Shown piece after piece: positions 52,197-62,064 of a stretch of 64,000 nt of DNA. The position numbers and the translations under genes are program-made. The first letter of the stretch is position 1. Every line of letters starts with the position of its first letter. The stretch lies in contig LR877168.1 of the NCBI GenBank assembly GCA_903995115.1, positions 92,001-156,000 of the forward strand. The letters are read 5' to 3'. The notes beneath the pieces are model-generated. The model was not told where the DNA came from and did not search any database. It saw only the letters and a list, made by a program, of their open reading frames with translations. The DNA comes from Angomonas deanei. Lineage: Eukaryota > Euglenozoa > Kinetoplastea > Trypanosomatida > Trypanosomatidae.

Positions 52197-55070
52197 TCAA
52201 AATCCAGCGACGTCATTCTCCAAATATAGTTCCTCCAGCTGCGCGATGCCCTTCGCATTATAATTACACCGCCAGACGGTGCGGTGCGGCACGTCGAGCT
52301 CGACACAATACTCCGCAGAGGTATTTCCGAAATACGCTAATAAACAACGCAAGACAGCTTGATGGGCCACCACCACAATGGCACGATCGGCATTTTCTAG
52401 TTCTAAAATCACAGGTTCCAGCCGTGACACAATATCTTGATACGATTCTCCCTCTGGATAACGAAACGTATACTTGCTTAATTTTCGAAATTGATAAATT
52501 AAGGGATACGTGTGTTTCACGTCCTCGTACGTCATGTCTTCGCAGATACCGCCGTGAATTTCATTGAGGGAGCTCCAACGTAGTGTTTTGATGTGTAATA
52601 ATCGTTCCGACAGTTCCGCCGTCTGGATCGCGCGACGAAGTTGCGAAGTCCAAATTTCCAGTTGACTATTATTATTATTATTATTATTATTATTTTTCGG
52701 GGTGTGATGATGGCAGCAACGATCGTGTTTATTTTTATTTTTATTTTGCTGTTGTTCTTTTTCTTCTTTTTGTTGTTTTTGAAAACTTCGCACCATTTCG
52801 GGATCTAACCGAAGCGTATTGTTAAAATTATTAATATTCAACGTATCCGGTACGTCTTCCTCCTCGTCTTTATCTTCCTCTTTTTTGGAAGCAACATGAT
52901 GGCAATCACAACTAATATCATTTTTATTATGTTTCGTGCTCATGGTGCTCACGTACTGTTTCAAGGAATCCATAAACTCCAACAGTGCCGCCGCATCTTT
53001 CATTCCTTGTCGCGTTAACAGCGGATTGCCACCGATACGATCTTCTAAATTATAACAGCTTTCACCGTGACGAACAAAAAAAATGGGGTGTTGTACTTTT
53101 GTTTGGGAAAGACTCATAATATACGCAATCACGCGACAGCCGAGGAAACTCTTAATGCGATGGGACTCTAATTCTTCGCCGTTACGAACTTTAATGTAGG
53201 ATTTTATTTCTTGCTCATATTGAATTTTTTGATTGTTGACAACGACAGTGGCACGACTAATTTCATTATTATTGTCGTTAGTTTTATTATTTTTATCATT
53301 ATTCTTTTTTTCATCCGCGTGCGGTTCGGCGTAGTCGGCGTTATCGGGCAATGCATCTCTCAACGATTCGTAATGTTCCGTTAAAATTTGTAAACGTTCT
53401 TCAAAATCTTTTCGAATCGCTTCTTCATAACTTTCCTCTCCGCCTTCTTTTTCGGAAATTTCTGTTTTTTCAGGATTGTTAGTTTCTTTTTCACGAGGGT
53501 ACTCCACCAAGTCCGCCACTTTGCCTTCCTTAAAGACATCGTTTCGATCCTCGTCGCGTAGGACTTCCATATAAATAATTTCACTCCCCAAGTGCGAAAA
53601 TATAAACTCTGCTTCCTGTCGTAAACCACACGTGATGAAGTCATCGTTGACGACGACCACATTGCCGCCGTTGGAAAAAAAGTTTCTGGCATCGTCGGCG
53701 AAACACTTTAAGACGTGTCGGTACAATCGACGTTCGTTGCTGTCGGGGTTTAATAATAATTTACGAAAATGATCGGCGGTCAAACAATCTTTCAATAACG
53801 TTTCCTTTTCCTCATTTTCGTTTTCTGCAGGAGGATGACTATTTTGTTGTTGATAGTATTCTCGTCGCATTTTTTCCACCTTTTTCAAACTTTCCTCAAA
53901 CTCCAGCATAATTTTTCGCCACGCGATCTGTATGTTTTGTACCTTCGCCCCGAACCCTTGCCACCCCAACAGACGACAAACTTTCTGAGCGAGAAATGTT
54001 TTTCCACGTGCAGGAAGACCCACCATGATAATCACTAATTTCTGAGAATTACGACGTATGTCATTTTCTATTCTTAATGGCGCATTATTATTATTATTAT
54101 TATTATTATTGTTATGGTGGTGCAGGTCGACGGAGGGTAGTTGAAACGTATACTCATCGTCACTGATATACGTAATTTTTTTATTTTGTAATAAATTTAA
54201 CATTTCTGCTTTCAAATCGTTTTCATTCTCCGAAAGAATATTATTATTATTGTTTAGTGGCGTACTATTATTATTATTATTTTGTTCCAACGCACGCACA
54301 CCACCCGCTTCTTTTAAAAAATTATACTCCGGTCCCATCATACTCGCAGGGACGGTGAAAATGCTGCCGGCAAGATCCTCTCGCGCACACCCAAAGTCGT
54401 TCGTCGTATTATTATTGGAACTCGTATGACTTAACTCACCAGCGAACGCACTGCCGGCGCGATCGAAGGCCCCTTCGGGATAACTCATATTATTATTCTC
54501 ATTATTTTCATTTTCATTCTTGTGCGTGGCATTAACCTTCTTTTCCCCCAAGTCTGGTGGACAGCTGCTAAAACTGACATTTTTTGTCATTTTTTCATTT
54601 TCATTTTCATTATTATTATTTTTTTGAACATTATAACTATGACTAAGTAGGGTATGGACTTCACTTTCTTCTCGATGAGAGACACTGCCGCGTTTTCCTC
54701 GTGGCGATTTCAATAAATGAATATTTCCTTCTAACACGGTTCGATACACATTTCCGACGACGGCGGCATCTTCCGTTAAAGATTTTGGATTATTATTATT
54801 ATTCGTATTATTAAAAAGAGATTCATTGGAGGAGGAAGCGGGGATCCCTGGTGATGCATGACTGTTGTTACTTGTATTAGTATTATTATTATTATTATTA
54901 TTGTTATTTTGATTATGAATGTTAACGCTACTTGCCAGGTAATTGCCATTTTCTTCGGATTTTGTGGCGCCTAACTGCTCGACTGAAAAATTATTACTTT
55001 CTACTTCTAACAGGACCGAATCTTCCCCCAAGTGGATTGGAAACCGTTCTGGTTCATTATTATTATTCAT
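52197..55070 (-). CDS. 6-phosphofructo-2-kinase/fructose-2,6-bisphosphatase-like protein with Asn-rich extensions
   Basis: 957 codons from ATG 55070. Residues 1-340 are Asn-rich and disordered. The kinase half has an intact P-loop (VGLPARGKT, 350-358), but the family's fructose-6-phosphate motif (NVGEYRR) reads NIQIAWRK, and the DATNTTRERR segment reads NDDFITCGLRQ. Kinase activity is therefore doubtful. The phosphatase half has RHGES near residue 670, NEIHGG, and VVAHQAVLRCLLAYF, all catalytic residues present, interrupted by a Lys/Glu/Asn-rich insert of about 95 residues. It may chiefly degrade fructose-2,6-bisphosphate, the activator of kinetoplastid pyruvate kinase. Only 14 bases separate its ATG from the upstream stop at 55085, so it may be one gene with the next entry. 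Confidence 0.85.
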   Translation of the reverse strand: MNNNNEPERFPIHLGEDSVLLEVESNNFSVEQLGATKSEENGNYLASSVNIHNQNNNNNNNNNTNTSNNSHASPGIPASSSNESLFNNTNNNNNPKSLTEDAAVVGNVYRTVLEGNIHLLKSPRGKRGSVSHREESEVHTLLSHSYNVQKNNNNENENEKMTKNVSFSSCPPDLGEKKVNATHKNENENNENNNMSYPEGAFDRAGSAFAGELSHTSSNNNTTNDFGCAREDLAGSIFTVPASMMGPEYNFLKEAGGVRALEQNNNNNSTPLNNNNNILSENENDLKAEMLNLLQNKKITYISDDEYTFQLPSVDLHHHNNNNNNNNNNAPLRIENDIRRNSQKLVIIMVGLPARGKTFLAQKVCRLLGWQGFGAKVQNIQIAWRKIMLEFEESLKKVEKMRREYYQQQNSHPPAENENEEKETLLKDCLTADHFRKLLLNPDSNERRLYRHVLKCFADDARNFFSNGGNVVVVNDDFITCGLRQEAEFIFSHLGSEIIYMEVLRDEDRNDVFKEGKVADLVEYPREKETNNPEKTEISEKEGGEESYEEAIRKDFEERLQILTEHYESLRDALPDNADYAEPHADEKKNNDKNNKTNDNNNEISRATVVVNNQKIQYEQEIKSYIKVRNGEELESHRIKSFLGCRVIAYIMSLSQTKVQHPIFFVRHGESCYNLEDRIGGNPLLTRQGMKDAAALLEFMDSLKQYVSTMSTKHNKNDISCDCHHVASKKEEDKDEEEDVPDTLNINNFNNTLRLDPEMVRSFQKQQKEEKEQQQNKNKNKHDRCCHHHTPKNNNNNNNNNSQLEIWTSQLRRAIQTAELSERLLHIKTLRWSSLNEIHGGICEDMTYEDVKHTYPLIYQFRKLSKYTFRYPEGESYQDIVSRLEPVILELENADRAIVVVAHQAVLRCLLAYFGNTSAEYCVELDVPHRTVWRCNYNAKGIAQLEELYLENDVAGF
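54082..54111 (-). repeat. (AAT)n microsatellite inside the PFK-2/FBPase-2 gene
   Basis: About ten ATT triplets on the plus strand, encoding an Asn run just before the P-loop domain. Similar tracts lie near 52668-52694 and 54883-54906 in the same gene. Confidence 0.8.
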
Positions 55071-55084
55071 GATTTTTATTATTT

Positions 55085-55642
55085 TTATTTTGATGATGGT
55101 GGTGATGAGGGGGAGGAAGGCTCTTTCCGATCGAGCGCGCTGTCACTTAAAGACGGATGAAAAACAGCGAACGTATTATTTCTTACCGGTTCATTATTAT
55201 TATTATTTTCATTATTATTACTATTATTTTGATGATTGTTGGACGGTTCGGCATGAAAAAAATTAGCTTTTTTCCATTTCCACTCCGAAAACGGTTTTGT
55301 ATGAACATTCTTTTCACTATTTTCATTTTCATTTTTGTCTGAAAAGTGTAAAATTTCGTTAATAATCATACGTCGATGTTTTTTCGACAAAACCGGCGGA
55401 TAAAAAATATGAAACGGTGAGTCGATCGGTACGTAATTTACCGGACTGCCGGCGGCGGAATCTTCCTCATTAGTATTATTAGAATTATTATTTTCATCCT
55501 GGAATTGAAAAAATAAGTTATAGTATTGTTGGGCGGCGGTGATCGCGTCGGCGCTTATTTTTCCGCTTTCGGCGGAGGGGAAGGATACCTCCTTGTAGAT
55601 TTGCTGATTGATGTGCGCTTTTTTGCAATCTTCCTCGTTCAT
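55085..55642 (-). CDS. Asn/Ser-rich ORF, probably the N-terminal part of the PFK-2/FBPase-2-like gene
   Basis: 185 residues from ATG 55642 to TAA at 55085. It begins MNEEDCKKAHINQQIYKEV, is hydrophilic with poly-Asn, and has a central FHIFYPPVLSKKHRRMI block. No domain is recognised. The next ATG in the direction of transcription is only 14 bases beyond its stop, too close for a splice acceptor and leader. A one-base change in the short A-run at 55088-55091 would carry the frame straight into the PFK-2-like protein. Either the two ORFs form one gene of about 1,150 codons, or this is a long upstream ORF. Confidence 0.6.
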   Translation of the reverse strand: MNEEDCKKAHINQQIYKEVSFPSAESGKISADAITAAQQYYNLFFQFQDENNNSNNTNEEDSAAGSPVNYVPIDSPFHIFYPPVLSKKHRRMIINEILHFSDKNENENSEKNVHTKPFSEWKWKKANFFHAEPSNNHQNNSNNNENNNNNEPVRNNTFAVFHPSLSDSALDRKEPSSPSSPPSSK

Positions 55643-55865
55643 TTTTTATTTTTTTTTGGGGAAAAAAAAAAAGGATACTCGATAATGTAAAAAAAAATGA
55701 AAAAAAAAAAAGTGGAAGACAAAACTAAAAAAGAGGGAACTGGGAGAAATGTAATATAGAACCATAACCACAAAAAAATAAAAAATGAATCAAAAAACAG
55801 AAAAATATAAATATTTTTTTTTTTTTTTTGTAAACCCTGTATCTGTGTGAACAATCAACAACGCC

Positions 55866-56999
55866 CTACCCCGGCTTCACCTCTCCCCTCTCTTCCTCTT
55901 CTTGTTTCATCTTTTTATAAAGATATCGATAATAATAACTCTTCGCAATTTTCCATAAAATAATCACACAACAGACACCCATCAGGGAAGCAATAATAAG
56001 AAAAATGGGGGTGCCGACGGCATCGTCGATCAAAACTTTATCCTTCGCGCGCTGTTGCATTAATATATATTGCGCGAGTTGTGGGTGTTGGTGAATTTGA
56101 TGTTGTACACGACCGACGTTTGGTTTCGCGTCGAAACGACTGCCATCGATGCCGCCGAAACCGGGAATAGTTTTGTAAAAATTTTTGAGCTCGGCTAACT
56201 TTTCGTTGGTGGTGTGTCGAAGGTGTTTCATTTTTTGAAAAAGGGAATTTTTTTCAGTTTTTGTCGTGTTTTCTTTTTTATTATGATTATTTTTATATTC
56301 GTAGTGCATTTTATCATCGTCTTTTACCTTCCACGGTGGACTATTTTTTTGATTTCTTTCACGCCAGTAGTTTAAATAATTTTCTCGTTGATTATAAAAT
56401 TTCGTTCGTTCCTGTCCGGCAAAGGTATGGGGATTGAAGAAATCGCGATTAAAGGCTTCTTGCTCGGCATTTGCAGAACTATAATTTTGATTATTATAAT
56501 TATTATTATTATTATTTCGAGATTTGCTACCATAATACGCTTTTCGTGCCTTTTCATATTCTTCCTCGGTGAAATGCATGCCACTGCCACCCGCGAAACT
56601 ATTTTGATGCTTATTAGGATTATACTGTTTTAAAATAAATTTTCGTTCCTCTTCGCTAATTCGTCTTAATAGCTGATAGGCCTGTGTGACTTGACTGATG
56701 GTGTCGTTACTTTTATTATTATTATTATTATTATTTTCACTATTTTGGGTATCGGGGTGATGCGTTTTGATGAAAGTTTGAAAACTTTTCTTAATCTCCT
56801 CGTCGCTACTGTTGGCGGTGAGATTTAACAATCGTAAAGAATGATAAATTTCTTCCGCGGAAACCGAAAAATTATTTTTGGAGCTCGCATGACGACACGA
56901 CATGAAATAAGAAGTAGAAAATAATAATGAAATAGTATTATTATTTGTATTTCTTTTTAGGGGGTGAAAAGCATAAGAACAGAGTTTGTTGGATTTCAT
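55866..56999 (-). CDS. Membrane-anchored J-domain protein 3, probably mitochondrial
   Basis: 377 residues; I choose ATG 56999 (MKSNKLCSYAFHPLKR), since the preceding codons include no ATG. The first 45 residues are basic and hydroxylated, ending in SCRHASSKN, a plausible mitochondrial presequence with an Arg-x-Ala-Ser cleavage-like site. J domain at about 50-120: EEIYHSLRLLNLT, FIKTHHPDTQN (HPD intact) and SQVTQAYQLL, with a poly-Asn insert after HPD. An Asn/Tyr-rich middle follows, then a conserved-looking IPGFGGIDGSRFDAKPNVGRVQ block and a transmembrane helix near the end (PIFLIIASLMGVCCVIILW) with a basic/acidic tail. It resembles J protein 1 in HPDT, the SQ-T-AY helix and overall layout. 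Confidence 0.82.
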   Translation of the reverse strand: MKSNKLCSYAFHPLKRNTNNNTISLLFSTSYFMSCRHASSKNNFSVSAEEIYHSLRLLNLTANSSDEEIKKSFQTFIKTHHPDTQNSENNNNNNNKSNDTISQVTQAYQLLRRISEEERKFILKQYNPNKHQNSFAGGSGMHFTEEEYEKARKAYYGSKSRNNNNNNYNNQNYSSANAEQEAFNRDFFNPHTFAGQERTKFYNQRENYLNYWRERNQKNSPPWKVKDDDKMHYEYKNNHNKKENTTKTEKNSLFQKMKHLRHTTNEKLAELKNFYKTIPGFGGIDGSRFDAKPNVGRVQHQIHQHPQLAQYILMQQRAKDKVLIDDAVGTPIFLIIASLMGVCCVIILWKIAKSYYYRYLYKKMKQEEEERGEVKPG

Positions 57000-57305
57000 T
57001 GTAAAGAAAAAAGAGTTTTGGATCACTTTTTGTGTATGTGAAAAGAAAAATAAAAAACTATACTTTAAAAAAAAAAAAAATAGAGAAGGAAAGAAACACT
57101 AGAAGCGTATTTCATAATCAAATGACAAAAAAAGTTCATCAAAGATACTTTTTCAAAAAAAAATAAAGAATTTTAATATTATTTGCTACACACATCAAAA
57201 AAGAAAAAAGAAAAATACGTACAGATACATAGAATTACATTTCAAAAAAAAAAAAAAAAACTCTTTTATTATTAAAAAAAGATTATTTTTCTTTTCCTTT
57301 TTTTC
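57000..57305. other. A/T-rich spacer, no gene seen
   Basis: Poly-A/poly-T runs only. Confidence 0.65.
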
Positions 57306-60300
57306 TTACATGACGCCCTCACCGCCCATCATGCTGACCTGGTCATCGACTTCCATCCACGAAGGTAGTTCCTCCACCCGCAGAGAGGCCGGTCCCACCA
57401 CCCTGGACACTCCTTTTAACTCATCTGGTTTTAAAAATGTCACGACCGTGAGATGATGCAACCCCGACAGAAATCGTTTCGTTTTTTTCTGCACTAACGA
57501 TTGTGTGGGGTCGAAGTTTTCCGCTAATTTGAGAAATTCATCACGGGTGATGCGCTGGGTGACGACATTACGGGCCACCATGTTCAATGTATTATTATTA
57601 TTATCATTGGAAACTGAATTTTCTCGACTGCAACTTTCGTCCGAAAACAGCGGTTTCGCGTACTCCACTCGACGCATGTAGACGGCATTACTTTTCTGTT
57701 CATTGTTATTATTTTTGTTGTGGCCGTGGTGGGAGGAGGCGAGCGGGTCGTCATCGCGCGCACGACGTATCAACACTTCGGACGTAATTTCTGGCTGAGA
57801 TGGTTTGAGAAACACCATCGTGATATCCGACGATACCGCATCTTTTGGGATTTTCTTTTTGTTGTAATATTTTAAAATAAAATGTTTTTGTAAGCCTAAG
57901 TTATCGATGGAGGATTGCGTCATGGTATTTTGTAAACTATTCATTTCATTATTATTATTATTATTATTATTATTTAAATCTTGCGTGGAAAGATTCATGT
58001 TCGTGGTGTAGTACCGTTGGGAGGTGGATGGCGACGACGTGGGAGTGGCCACTTCTGCATTTTGATTCGAACTATGATCGTCATTCTTATTTTTTTCATT
58101 TTCATGATTCTCATCGTGTTGTATTTCGCTGTTGCGCTGGGAACTGTAGTACGTCGGCAAACCCGAGGAAAAGATATTATTTTTCTGATTGTTATGAGTA
58201 TTATGATTACTTTGAAGGCTGTGCGCGGCGCTGACGGGTGTAGCGGAGGTACTTAACACGCTGGCCGCTAACTCATCAACGGTCGACTCACACCGTGCCA
58301 AGTGTCCTGTCATTTCTTTTTTACTAGTATCACTGTTATTATTATTTTCACTTTCGTCAGCGATCGTTTGGGCGGAAAGGGGCGCGATGCCACTAAATTT
58401 ATTACCGGAGTTACTTTTTGTGCGACGGGTCGCAATATTTTCGACACTATTATTATTATTTTCGGAAGCATCGATGGGTGGTAATGTCGGTCGGCGTCTT
58501 TCGTTACCAACGGGCGCCTCACTATCATTATTATTATTTTCATTATTTTTATTTTTGGATTCTTCTTCATCCTCGTCCTGGTCCATAGAGGCTACGGAGT
58601 CCACAAAAGCCTGCGCGGCATCGGGGGAAGGCGACTTACTATTATTAGTATTATTATTATTTTCATTGCTGTTCGTCGTGCCCAACAAAGTGCCTGCGGT
58701 GGCGGCCGCCACATCTCGCAGCACACTGACATCCCGCACGGTCGGAGAAAGTAAACCGCCACTGTTATTATTTTGATTAATATTATTATTATTGCCGTGA
58801 ACGGTGAGTGCTTGTGGCAGAGACGTCTCACGACTGTTGGCACTGATCGATGGGGAATTACTTTTACTTTCTGCGATAATACCATGCAACAGCGAGCGGC
58901 TTCCTGTCATGATGAAGGCCAAATCTTGCAAGTCGGTTTGTAAATTTTTATCCATAATAATCGAAACATCGTTCATATTATTGTTGGAAGGTGTCGGCGG
59001 GGAGCGTAACGAGTTTTCTTTGACGAGACACGTCGTCGACGGCGAGCTATCCGTGTTGATATTATAATTATTATTATTTTCATTAGTAGTATTAAACACC
59101 GTCGTCAGTCCCACCACCTTGTGAATAAAATGTGCTGCGCGCTCCAACTTTTGTTCAAAATTCGTACTATTGTCAATAATAAAAAATAAAAAGTGTCCTC
59201 GCCAGACATTTCGCGTTTGCATGTCTTGTGCGATGGCTTCTTCCTTCGTTTCATGTCGCGCGACATTATTTTCCAACGTGTAAAATTCCTCCGCGCCAAT
59301 CGCCGCCGTCACGAAATGTAACACCGCATCGTACCGCACATCTCGTACTTCTTCCTCGGTATAATTCAAGGCCGATAATATTTCTTCCCATTCTGTTTTG
59401 GTGCAGTACGCGCTGCCATCCATCGTGCCGCGGTCGTAGAGGATGACGGAAGGTTTTCCCCACATGGCGGCCAACTCGTAGAAACAATCTTCCAGAAATA
59501 ACATTAATTGTAAGACGACACGTTGCATCGTGAGTTTCATGGGACTAATGAACGTCGTCTTGGCCTCGCCGCCGTCGGAGCTTTCCTCGTCACTGCTATA
59601 ACAGGAATCGTCCTCGCTTTCGACATTGACGTTATCTTCGTCATTAGTTATTATTATTATTATCGTTGGCTTGCATGTGTTCAAAGTTTAAGCCCTGGCC
59701 CTGTTGCGTGCTGCGCCGGACGTTGCCAGGTGGTAATACATATTCCTCATTTTCTTCCCCGGATAAAAAACTATTCTCCTCTTCCACTGTATTTCTTTTT
59801 TTAATCTTGGATGTTTTCTTACTGCTGGTATGACTGCTACGGCGTCGCTGTTTTCGCTGCTCCGCCTCTTCCTCTTGTTTTAAATTTTCCAAAGATTGTA
59901 ACGCCGCCCGATAGGACTCTACGATCGTTTGTAAATGTTTATGTTCCTTGTATTTTTTTTCTTCTTCTTCCGCTTCCTCCGGCGTCAACCACAACTTGGC
60001 GCCGCCGCTAATCAACAACGTGGCGACCTCGGGGACACAGTACACCGCAAAACCGCACTTCTCCAAATCCTTTTTTAAATATTGCATACTCGTCGACTTG
60101 CCGCTGCAAGGGCCGCCGGTGATGACGATACGATAGATTGGGCTTTTGGGAAGTGGTAAACCTTGTTTGCGTACGTTTTGCTGTAATAATAATAACTGCT
60201 GCTGCACTTGGCCTTCGATCGGAATGTCCGCTGTTATTTCTTCATTATTATTTTATTATTATTATTATTCATTTCGTGATTGCTATTATTATTTTCATCC

Positions 60301-61076
60301 AACGTATTCGTGCGAACGTGTTTGGCAAAAAAAGGTTCGTTAAACACGCGACTTTTCGCATCTTGGAAGTGGGTGAGGACACCACCTTGTAGTGTATGAT
60401 ATGTCTTATCGGAAAAATAACTTTGTCGTTTTCCTTTTTTCTGATTTGCCATAATTTGTTTATTTCGGTGCGCCAATTGACGTAGCGTGTTGGAAAATAA
60501 ATCATCCATGTCGTCATCTTCATTATTATTATTATCATTTTGATTTTTATGTTCATCATTAGTTTGAAAATTCGGAAAGTTGGGCGAGTCGTCGATACTT
60601 TCGCGTAGTGTGTCTTGAAAAGGTCGACTGACAATCGTATCGGAATCCACTGAACCCTCCAAATTGGCATTTTCATTATTATTATTTATATGATTGCTAC
60701 TTTTGCTATTTATATTTTGTAGCTGCGTTAAGACGTTTTCGATAAGGGCGTCTGTTTTTTTGCTTGTTTTTTTATTTTCATTATTATTGTTATTTTCGTC
60801 TTTGTTGGGCGTAGGACTATTGGACTTGGAAGAAACATTATTACTTTTATTTTTATTATTTTCTATTTGAGGTTCGTTTGTATTTTCCGCTTTTACGTCG
60901 TTCGACCGTTTCGTCGGTGAAAATAATTTTCCGATTTTAGAAATGAAAAATAATACAAAATGGGCGATAAAAATGCTAAAAATACAACACAGTGAAAAAC
61001 ACAATAATAAGAGAGCATGTTCTCTAAAGGTCTGCTGGATCCCATCCAAGGTGATATTATGATTATTGTTTTTCAT
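57306..61076 (-). CDS. TTD14-like P-loop ATPase with N-terminal membrane anchor (two frame breaks in ATT repeats)
   Basis: About 1,257 codons read in three overlapping frames. From ATG 61076 an N-terminal hydrophobic helix (LLLLCFSLCCIFSIFIAHFVLFF) precedes a charged Asn-rich region. The second frame carries the nucleotide-binding core: IVITGGPCSGKST, then VYCVPEVATLLISGGA. The third continues it with LEDCFYELAAMWGKPSVILYDRGTMD and FLFFIIDNS, the AAA_28/TTD14 pattern. The C-terminal part, after a long Asn-rich linker, may be a CYTH-like triphosphate-tunnel domain as in TTD14 (KHFILKYYN ... VYMRRVEYA), with moderate support. Breaks lie at about 60244-60255 and 59641-59665, both in (ATT)n. The frames overlap, leaving no intergenic DNA, so one gene is the best reading. 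Insect TTD14 binds GTP and phosphatidic acid in membrane traffic. Confidence 0.75.
57946..57975 (-). repeat. (AAT)n microsatellite in the TTD14-like gene
   Basis: About nine ATT triplets on the plus strand encoding poly-Asn. Further shorter tracts occur throughout the gene. Confidence 0.8.
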
Positions 61077-62064
61077 TTTTTTTTTTTACTTTTTTTGCTT
61101 GTTGTTGTGTTCTATTTTTTTTTTTTTTTTTTTTTGTTAAAAAAAAAAAAAAGCGGAGGGAAAAAAGATATTATAAATGAATTATCACAATGATTTATGC
61201 TTTCAGAATATCGAACACAAAAAAAAACTAGTTTTCATTTTCTTTTTTTTTAAGTGGTTTGCATTAATATAATTATTATTAGATAAAGTTACACAAAAAA
61301 AAAGAAAATCTTTCTTTTTTTTTTTTTGGAAAAATAACGAAAAGGGATAAACAGCGAAAAAAAAAATTCTTGAAACACTCACATAAAAATAAGCAAAAAT
61401 GAAAAAAGAAATGCTAACAGAGTTTTTATTATTATTATTTATCATTTTTTTTTTATTATTATTTCTTTCTTTTGTTAAATCAGAAATAAAAACACTGAAT
61501 TTTTTTAAAAATAAAAACACTTTTATATATAACCAAAATAAAAAAAAAAAAAAGAGATTCGTGATAATTTCTTTCTGTTCTTTTTTACATTTTTTTTTTT
61601 TTTTTCTTTTTCGTCGTTCTGTAAATAATAATAATTTTTTTTTACTTTTCTTTTTTCTTTTTACTTTGGAAACTGTACGAAGAAAAACAGCATTTAATAA
61701 AAATAAAATTCCTTTTTTTTTTTTCGTATAAAAAAAAAAAAGTAATTTTTTTTAATTATTAAATTTTGTGTTGCATATAAAAATGTAAATTAAAAAAAAA
61801 AAAAAAATGAAACACTCTATCAATTAGTTACAGACGAAACATCATAATAATAATAAAAAAATCATAAATTTTTTTATTCATTTTCGTATTTTCTCAAACA
61901 AATGCTCTTTTTTTTATTTTTATTTTTTTCTTATTTATATATAATACTTTTTTTTTTTCAAAAAAAAAAAAATATAAAAACTTCTTTTTTTCCATTTTCC
62001 CGCCTTCTCGTTACCATTTTTCGTTATGATCCGCCAATATGATTCATTATTATTATTATTATTA
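61077..62064. other. A/T-rich spacer, no gene seen
   Basis: About 1 kb of homopolymers and simple repeats. An (ATT)n tract lies directly behind the stop of the pseudokinase gene at about 62046-62068. Confidence 0.65.

Noticed and set aside
59644-60207. Treating the three overlapping frames at 57.3-61.1 kb as three genes
   Set aside because: The frames overlap, leave no leader or splice acceptor, lack ATG starts in the middle part, and one P-loop ATPase domain spans two of them.
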